This document shows, piece by piece, positions 55,397 through 60,882 of a DNA stretch of 64,000 nt. The stretch is from positions 53,648 through 117,647 of the forward strand of contig NZ_JAVRHM010000015.1 in assembly GCF_031846525.1 (NCBI RefSeq). The letters are read 5' to 3'. The number at the start of each line of letters is the position of its first letter. Positions within the stretch are counted from its first letter, which is position 1. The stretch is from Autumnicola patrickiae (GTDB taxonomy: Bacteria; Bacteroidota; Bacteroidia; Flavobacteriales; Flavobacteriaceae). A program made the position numbers and the translations under genes. A model generated the notes under the pieces. That model saw only the letters and a program-made list of their open reading frames with translations, was not told the origin of the DNA and did not search any database.

Positions 55397-57151
55397 TCAA
55401 GGTTTGGATTTCGCAGACGAAATTCCCTCCGTTACCTGTAGTAGCCTGAATTTTTGGGACACATTGAAATGCCGGTATATCTCTTCGGCACTTTTTCCTT
55501 TAAAGTTTTCGTTTATTTTTTCCAATCCCTCTGAATATTTCTCGATCATTTTCCTCCATTCATTACTCTGTGCGAGAACGTCCCACTGCGCCCAGGGACC
55601 GTGATTCCTGCGACGAAATTCCCTTGTTTCTCTCAATTTCCTCATATATCTTAAAGGAAGCGCTATAAACCGATTAATCATGTCTGGGAAATAAGGTAAC
55701 CTGCCAGTATTGTGCATCAGCCATTTAGAAGGCTTTAATAAGGGTTTTGCTACTCTATGAAAGAGCAGCCGGTTCAGTTTCCATTCCTGAGGGATACGAG
55801 CCGAAATTTTTACTATTTCACCAGAGGTAAAAGGTTCATAGCTTCTAAAAAGTCTTCGGTTCGCATGGATATTGGGCGCACTCTCATGCATTGATATTGG
55901 CCAGAAATTAAACCATTCCGTAGCAGATTGGGGTCGCATTTTCTCTATTAGGTCAATATGCGTCTTCCGTCGTTTATTTACTTCCTCTAAAACTTCAGTC
56001 GAAAAAAGCTTATGTTGAACCTTTTTTAATTGTGGATTTTGTTGTTTTACCCTGGCTCCAAATCGGGTTTTTGGTTCTTTTGGTATTCGTGCACCTTTCA
56101 GAAAAGCATCAGCAAAAAGGCCGCCGAACACTGCATTATATTTCTTCAGTTGACAACTTTGATGAAATCCATAGGAATGGGCATGCATATATTCGGCCCC
56201 GCTGCCCACAAGTCGGGAAGCAGCAGGAAGAATTTGAAGATAATGATTTTTAGTACGGCTTGCCAACTTAAAATTTGCACCATAAATTTTAGCAGCTTTT
56301 TGAGCCAAAATTCCTTCCCGGTTCATCGAGTCCAGAAAAACAAAGGCATCCCGCTTTATATTCTCTGGTAAAAGTGCCGCAACTAATCTGGAATCTTCGC
56401 CACCACTTATAAATTGTGCCACTTCTATTGTTTTATCACAAACTATTTCTATATATCGTTCTATACTCTCCCTGACATCTGTCGCGGCCGTTTCAACAGA
56501 AGTATAAAAGTTTGTTTCGGTGGGGATCCAGTAAGTTTTAGAGTTAAAAGTTTCTTCATCTTCTTTGTGGACGTAAACCGTGGCGGGCAATAATTGTTTA
56601 ATTGAGGTATACATAGTAAACGGAAAAGTTACCACCCCGGTAAGAATAAAGTCTGCGCGGGATACAACATCAATATCCATCTGCCTATCCGCAACATTTG
56701 CTAGCACATCCACGTGGGAAGAAAGAAACAGATCATTTTTATCCTTAAAAAGATAAACCGGAATGAATGATAATAAATCGGTTACACATAAAAGTTCTCC
56801 TCTGCCCTTATCGACAATCAGGAGGGCAAACGCACCGCTTAGATCCTCATCCCATTTAATTTTTCCTTTCTGCCACCGATCATAAACTTGCCTAGTACCT
56901 TTGTTTCCATTTTCTGAAGAAATAAAAGAATTGGCAGTAAAATTAAGCACGGGACCTCCTAAAACAACAAAAATATGCTCCTCTGTCTCAATAGGCAAGA
57001 ATCCGTTGTACAGATTCTTACTAACTGCCAAAGACCCCCAACTTCCGTGGAATTCTGTTATCTCAAGTTTTTCCTCCGTCAGAATCTTTTTTATCTCCAG
57101 CGCTAGCTGATCTTTTAGAAAAGACTTTTTAGAAAAAATAAAATCGGACAT
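55397..57151 (-). CDS. Asparagine synthetase-like protein without the glutaminase cysteine
   Basis: A 584-residue relative of AsnB-type amidotransferases. The ATP-pyrophosphatase loop reads SGGEDSR (249-255), and the C-terminal synthetase region (about 225-500) is recognisable. The N-terminal Ntn domain is present in outline (LSGAFALLIVDKGRGELLCVTD), but the protein begins MSDFIF, so Cys2 needed for glutamine hydrolysis is absent; it would need free ammonia or do something else. Such proteins occur in surface-polysaccharide and natural-product loci, where they may amidate sugars. Its neighbour across a 281-base spacer is cysQ, consistent with a polysaccharide-modification locus (inference). 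Confidence 0.8.
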   Translation of the reverse strand: MSDFIFSKKSFLKDQLALEIKKILTEEKLEITEFHGSWGSLAVSKNLYNGFLPIETEEHIFVVLGGPVLNFTANSFISSENGNKGTRQVYDRWQKGKIKWDEDLSGAFALLIVDKGRGELLCVTDLLSFIPVYLFKDKNDLFLSSHVDVLANVADRQMDIDVVSRADFILTGVVTFPFTMYTSIKQLLPATVYVHKEDEETFNSKTYWIPTETNFYTSVETAATDVRESIERYIEIVCDKTIEVAQFISGGEDSRLVAALLPENIKRDAFVFLDSMNREGILAQKAAKIYGANFKLASRTKNHYLQILPAASRLVGSGAEYMHAHSYGFHQSCQLKKYNAVFGGLFADAFLKGARIPKEPKTRFGARVKQQNPQLKKVQHKLFSTEVLEEVNKRRKTHIDLIEKMRPQSATEWFNFWPISMHESAPNIHANRRLFRSYEPFTSGEIVKISARIPQEWKLNRLLFHRVAKPLLKPSKWLMHNTGRLPYFPDMINRFIALPLRYMRKLRETREFRRRNHGPWAQWDVLAQSNEWRKMIEKYSEGLEKINENFKGKSAEEIYRHFNVSQKFRLLQVTEGISSAKSKP

Positions 57152-57432
57152 GGCTTTTTTTAATAGTTAAAGAGTAAAAAGTTTAGAATTTAAAAGTTCG
57201 GAAACAAATTTAATTTTGTGATTGGACTTTGCAGATTTACGCTGAAAAACTTCTCCACCCTTCCCTCTCCCCTGCATAAATCCTATGCCAGAAATGCCAA
57301 TTATCGACCTTAAAGAAGTTCATAATACTTTATGACACTTTTCCTTCTTAATTCTTTAAAGCCACAACTACGAGAGAAGCAAATAATGAATATTGAACTG
57401 AACTCTGCCTCTTCACCATTCACGAGAAACTT
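57152..57432. other. Spacer with one dispersed-motif copy
   Basis: About 280 bases between cysQ and the asparagine-synthetase-like gene. One good plus-strand copy of the dispersed motif lies at 57290-57310 (GAAATGCCAATTATCGACCT). I see no gene, terminator or promoter. Confidence 0.5.
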
Positions 57433-58242
57433 TTAAACCTTCAAATTATCTTCATCCACAACCAGAAACCAGTTATTTAGCAGATTTTCGCGGTTATAAA
57501 GCATTTCTTCTTTTGTCTCGTAATCAATTACCTTTTTTCCTGCATAGGTACAGATTGCCTGGCCTGCCGCGGTGTCCCATTCCATTGTAGGTGCAAAACG
57601 CGGATAACAGTCGGCTTTGCCTTCTGCCACCATGCACAACTTCAGAGAACTACCCACAGAGATAGTATCTACTTTTCCATGTTCATTTTCCAAAGAATTT
57701 ATATATTCTTTTGTTTCAGAAGAAAGATGAGATTTACTTGCCACAACAGTATAATTTCCCCTTTCAAAAGTTATAGGAAGTTTAATGGCAGTTTTCAGCA
57801 ACTCCTGCACTCCCGAAAATTCCGTTATTTTATCTACTTTATAAGAGCCAACTCCTTTTGCAGCAAAATAAAGTTCTTCTAAAGCGGGGACGTAAATCAC
57901 TCCCAATACAGGTTTTTGATCTTCTACCAGCGCAATATTTACAGTAAATTCGCCATTCCTTTTAATAAATTCTTTTGTACCATCTATAGGATCTACTATC
58001 CATAACTTCGACCAATCTTTACGATTCTTGTAAGAAAGATCCTTACCTTCTTCTGAAAGGATTGGGATTTCCAGTTGCTCCAGATAACTCATTATGATAT
58101 TATGCGAAGCCAAATCTGCCTTGGTTAGCGGGGAATCATCTTCTTTTGCCACGATCTCGAAATCCTCATTTTTATAAATTTCCATAATACGCTTTCCCGC
58201 CTCGATAGAAGCCTGGATTGCTGTTTCTAAAAGTTTGGTCAT
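57433..58242 (-). CDS. cysQ: 3'(2'),5'-bisphosphate nucleotidase (CysQ)
   Basis: Removes the 3'-phosphate from PAP (and PAPS), recycling the by-product of sulfation. The 269 residues have the inositol-monophosphatase-fold metal motifs: AKEDDSPLTKADL (about 34-46), SEEG, DPIDGTKEF, and WDTAAGQAI. It follows the DUF2061-APS kinase fusion after 25 bases, so the two make and recycle PAPS together. The pair suggests sulfotransferase activity, though no sulfotransferase or cysDN is in the window. Confidence 0.95.
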   Translation of the reverse strand: MTKLLETAIQASIEAGKRIMEIYKNEDFEIVAKEDDSPLTKADLASHNIIMSYLEQLEIPILSEEGKDLSYKNRKDWSKLWIVDPIDGTKEFIKRNGEFTVNIALVEDQKPVLGVIYVPALEELYFAAKGVGSYKVDKITEFSGVQELLKTAIKLPITFERGNYTVVASKSHLSSETKEYINSLENEHGKVDTISVGSSLKLCMVAEGKADCYPRFAPTMEWDTAAGQAICTYAGKKVIDYETKEEMLYNRENLLNNWFLVVDEDNLKV

Positions 58243-58267
58243 ATTATTTTACTATTAATTATTGACG

Positions 58268-59293
58268 TTATTTCCTGCTTACAATCCTTCTCTCAACTAC
58301 ACATATAATTTGCTCTACTGCTTCTTGAGCAGTACAGTTCTCTGTATCTATGGTAATATCAAAGTCAACGGGTTCTTCATAAGGCGCATCGATACCTGTA
58401 AAATTTTTAATTTCTCCGGAACGGGCTTTTTTATAAAGACCTTTTACATCTCTCCTTTCACATTCCTGAAGGGAAGTTTTTACGAAAATTCCCACGAACC
58501 TTTCGCCAACTATTTGTTTAATAATTTCCCTATCAGACTTCAAAGGAGTGATAAAAGCGGCAATAACGACAGTTCCAGAATCGATAAATAGCTTGGCTAC
58601 TTCAGCTATTCTACGAATATTCTCAGATCTTTCTTCTGAAGTAAACACGAGGTCTTTATTTAATCCTGTGCGAATGTTGTCGCCGTCCAGAGAATAGGTA
58701 TGAATTCCTTTTTCAGCTAATTTTTTTTCCACCAAATTGGCAAGAGTCGATTTTCCAGAACCAGAGAGACCGCTAAACCAGACCACCAATGGTTGGTGCC
58801 TTTTGAGTTGAGATCTATATTTTTGAGATACGCTATATTCTTGCGGGAGGAGGTTATCTTGGGCTAAAACATGTTCTTTGGTGCTCCTGTCTTTAATCCC
58901 ATAATCAACTTTATACCAGACTCTTTCATGTAAATAATAAAGAAGCATTTTCGTCACTACCTCTACCATTCCCACTTGAAGACCCACCACCGGATTTCCT
59001 GAAATAAGCCAGGCCAGAAGCATAGTATCCAGAGTTCCCACAACTCTCCAACTGATAGTTTTAAGAATATGCCGCCACTGGCTAATTACTTGTTTCCCCA
59101 GGTTTATCCTAATCCATAGCCGCTCATGGAAATAGTACAGCAGCATTTTTGTGAGGACTTCGGCCAGACCAATTTGCAGACCCATAAATGGATCGCCGGT
59201 AATAAACCAGGAAAGGAGAATGGTATCGAGGGTACCAATACACCTCCAGGTAATGGCCTTAGCGATATGCCGCTTATGTGAGACTTCTTTCAA
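58268..59293 (-). CDS. cysC: Fusion: DUF2061 + DUF2061 + adenylylsulfate kinase (CysC)
   Basis: A 341-residue protein. Two tandem DUF2061 membrane-associated domains come first (about 6-60: HIAKAITWRCIGTLDTILLS; about 72-128: HILKTISWRVVGTLDTMLLA). A linker (130-165) follows, then a full APS kinase with Walker A GLSGSGKST (175-183), LDGDNIRTG (202-210), SEERSENIRRIAE and the Ser/Gly-rich region. The kinase makes PAPS from APS and ATP. The DUF2061 pair has short hydrophobic stretches and likely places the enzyme at the membrane (inference). The start is TTG at 59293; a stop lies 12 bases upstream in frame, so no ATG is possible. Confidence 0.88.
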   Translation of the reverse strand: MKEVSHKRHIAKAITWRCIGTLDTILLSWFITGDPFMGLQIGLAEVLTKMLLYYFHERLWIRINLGKQVISQWRHILKTISWRVVGTLDTMLLAWLISGNPVVGLQVGMVEVVTKMLLYYLHERVWYKVDYGIKDRSTKEHVLAQDNLLPQEYSVSQKYRSQLKRHQPLVVWFSGLSGSGKSTLANLVEKKLAEKGIHTYSLDGDNIRTGLNKDLVFTSEERSENIRRIAEVAKLFIDSGTVVIAAFITPLKSDREIIKQIVGERFVGIFVKTSLQECERRDVKGLYKKARSGEIKNFTGIDAPYEEPVDFDITIDTENCTAQEAVEQIICVVERRIVSRK

Positions 59294-59347
59294 TTCGTCC
59301 AGCTACGGATTAATAATGATTAAGATTTGGGTAAAGCTTTTCTACCG

Positions 59348-59369
59348 GTGCAGATTTGAGACTCTGCAC
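59348..59369 (-). promoter_or_regulatory. Stem-loop in the upxY-cysC spacer
   Basis: A perfect 7-bp stem (GTGCAGA 59348-59354 with TCTGCAC 59363-59369) with an 8-base loop, in the 171-base spacer between upxY and the fusion gene. No T-run follows on the minus strand, so it is not a clear terminator. It could be a pause or antitermination signal for the UpxY-type protein (inference). Confidence 0.35.
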
Positions 59370-59464
59370 AAGCACCAAAAATAATTATTCTAGGGAAATC
59401 TCATGCTTTTATACGGAATTACTTAATATCCGAACATGAGCAAAGCATTTAGTAAAACCAGACT

Positions 59465-59938
59465 CTATACAACATCTGAAATTTTTGCGGTAACGATGCA
59501 ACCCATAGAAGGAAGTAGCAACCTCATATATTTTTTTCCGATTTCTTTAATGAAAGCCTCCTGATCCTTAAAAGCTCCCTGGGAAATTTTCACATTATCA
59601 CCAACAGAAATTGCTTCAACCTTTACTTCATCTACTTTCTCATCATCCAGCCAGTCACGTATCGTATCAATTTCCGCATCGCGAACAATAGCTGGTTTTC
59701 CCAGCCAATAAAGGTAACGGACCACTCCCGGTACATCGAAAACATTGTTACGATCTTTCTCAGCAAGATGAACGAATAAATAGGATCTGAAAAGAGGAAC
59801 TGTGATTTTTTTCTTCCGGTCGCTCCATTGCTTTACCTCTGTAATCGTGGGGCAATAAGCCCGTATGTTTTTCTTCTGGAGGTTTTCAAAAACTTTTAAT
59901 TCCCATTTTGGTTTTGTATACAAAACGTACCACTGCAT
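59465..59938 (-). CDS. UpxY/RfaH-type transcription antiterminator (NusG family)
   Basis: A 157-residue NusG-like specialised elongation factor. The NGN domain begins QWYVLYTKPKWELKVFENLQ, with FRSYLFVHL and VPGVVRYLYWLGKPAIV; a KOW part occupies the last 50 residues (AISVGDNVKISQGAFKDQEA). In Bacteroidota such UpxY proteins lie first in capsule or exopolysaccharide loci and act on their own operon by binding RNA polymerase and preventing early termination. Here it precedes the PAPS pair and the asparagine-synthetase-like gene, indicating the first genes of a polysaccharide locus, though glycosyltransferases are missing from the window. Confidence 0.88.
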   Translation of the reverse strand: MQWYVLYTKPKWELKVFENLQKKNIRAYCPTITEVKQWSDRKKKITVPLFRSYLFVHLAEKDRNNVFDVPGVVRYLYWLGKPAIVRDAEIDTIRDWLDDEKVDEVKVEAISVGDNVKISQGAFKDQEAFIKEIGKKYMRLLLPSMGCIVTAKISDVV

Positions 59939-60143
59939 AAGCGATGTCTAATTTGATCCTTCAGTAGTAGGGCGAAGAAGGGATTTAGAATTTATTATTA
60001 ACAAAGCTAGTACAATTTATAGATAAAGCACAGGGATTTTTACAAGCTGTTATTTTTTTATGATACTTTTATAAGAGGACATTTAAAAACAAGAATAATA
60101 GTAGAAAAAAATTTAAAAATTCGATAATTACATCAATTTTATT
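59939..60143. promoter_or_regulatory. upxY leader and promoter
   Basis: TAGCTTTG on the minus strand at 60009-60002 fits the -7 element; 19 bases further upstream the minus strand reads GTG rather than TTG, a partial -33. The leader would be about 57 bases long. The remaining AT-rich sequence (60030-60140) holds nothing else that I can see. Confidence 0.5.
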
Positions 60144-60151
60144 TACTTTTG
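60144..60151 (+). promoter_or_regulatory. -7 promoter element of the tRNA-Leu pair
   Basis: TACTTTTG matches TAnnTTTG and ends 11 bases before the first tRNA-Leu sequence. -33 is not clear. Confidence 0.55.
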
Positions 60152-60162
60152 CGATCCATTTT

Positions 60163-60230
60163 GCTCGAGTGGCGGAATTGGTAGACGCGCTGGATTCAAA
60201 ATCCAAATTTAGAAAGGCGCAAAATGATAT
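60163..60230 (+). pseudogene. Truncated tRNA-Leu (CAA), 5' part only
   Basis: The sequence begins with an acceptor strand GCTCGAG, a normal Leu D-arm (GGCGGAATTGGTAGACGC) and an anticodon stem-loop with TTCAAAA (anticodon CAA). It then breaks off in the variable region. No T-arm or 3' acceptor strand follows, because the next intact tRNA-Leu begins at 60231. It looks like a broken tRNA gene left by a recombination or integration event. Confidence 0.75.
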
Positions 60231-60312
60231 GCCGAAGTGGTGGAATGGTAGACACGAAGGATTCAAAATCCTTTGCTGATAAGGCGTGAGGGTTCGAGTC
60301 CCTCCTTCGGTA
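60231..60312 (+). tRNA. tRNA-Leu (CAA)
   Basis: A complete 82-base class II tRNA. Acceptor GCCGAAG (60231-60237) pairs with CTTCGGT (60305-60311; first pair G-T). The anticodon stem AAGGA/TCCTT encloses TTCAAAA, anticodon CAA (codon UUG). Long variable arm, T-stem GAGGG/CCCTC with loop TTCGAGT, discriminator A. CCA is not encoded. Confidence 0.93.
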
Positions 60313-60314
60313 CG

Positions 60315-60346
60315 AAAAAAGCTGAGATGAAAATCTCGGCTTTTTT
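60315..60346 (+). terminator. Rho-independent terminator after tRNA-Leu
   Basis: Stem GCTGAGAT (60321-60328) with ATCTCGGC (60333-60340, one G-T pair), loop GAAA, followed by seven T. It starts 3 bases after the tRNA. Confidence 0.9.
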
Positions 60347-60786
60347 TATGACTTGGTACAACATAGGTACAACATTTTGCTATTTTTCTTCTTGGCTTTA
60401 AGTTTGATCTGTTTTGCTATTAAAAGCTAATAAATGCTATTTTCACAGCCTTTGTGTAGTAAGATCTGGTATTCATAATCCCCCTTTTAGCACATTTCCC
60501 TGCATTCTGCAGAAAAAGCTCCATATCGGGCAAAGAGCGGATCATCCCTAATTGTTGTGTTTATGCAAAATTGTAGGAAGAACAGGTCTAATTATCTTAC
60601 AAAAAGATAATTCTGTTTAATAATTCATCTGAAACATTCCTTTTCCAAAAATGTTATAAAACCCAAAAGGTGAGTCATAATTATTCCTAAGGATTAAATA
60701 AAAAACGGTTTTTTCAATATTTTACGGTCTTGAATTAACCAACAAGCCCGCAACAGAAGCTGCGGGCTATAATACTTACGTATTTG
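60347..60786. other. Spacer after tRNA-Leu: direct repeat copy, stem-loops, no gene
   Basis: About 440 bases, no gene. Contains a duplicated GGTACAACAT at 60355-60375, a feature I associate only loosely with integrase regions near tRNA genes. One repeat copy at 60491-60546 is of the family repeated at 63528-63580 and 63751-63802. A 9-bp stem is at 60590-60612. A GC-rich stem AGCCCGCA/TGCGGGCT at 60745-60768 has no T-run after it. No integrase gene is seen in the window. Confidence 0.55.
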
Positions 60787-60873
60787 CGGATAGAGGGAGA
60801 TTCGAACTCCCGGTACAGTTCCCCGTACGCCTGATCTTCAATCAGGTGCCTTAGACCACTCGACCACCTATAT
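60787..60873 (-). tRNA. Serine-type tRNA body with anticodon GAA (tRNA-Ser-like, possibly defective)
   Basis: On the minus strand a class II tRNA with D-arm GTCGAG...AAGGC, anticodon stem CCTGA/TCAGG with loop TTGAAGA, a Ser-type variable arm (GTAC/GTAC stem), T-arm GGGAG/CTCCC and discriminator G. The anticodon reads GAA (Phe codons), not a Ser anticodon; a standard tRNA-Ser(GGA) loop would differ at only two positions. Acceptor positions 1-2 (A, T) do not pair with the 3' strand TCTATCC. So it is either a damaged tRNA-Ser(GGA) or a Ser-body tRNA able to misread Phe codons. Its 5' end lies 9 bases from the helicase stop. Confidence 0.7.
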
Positions 60874-60882
60874 TTTAAAAGA

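Noticed and set aside
60069..60266. 65-codon minus-strand frame
   Set aside because: It runs across the tRNA-Leu promoter and the tRNA sequences themselves.
60347..60786. Integrase gene or attachment site beside the tRNAs
   Set aside because: No integrase reading frame is present; only a duplicated GGTACAACAT hints at one, too weak to call.
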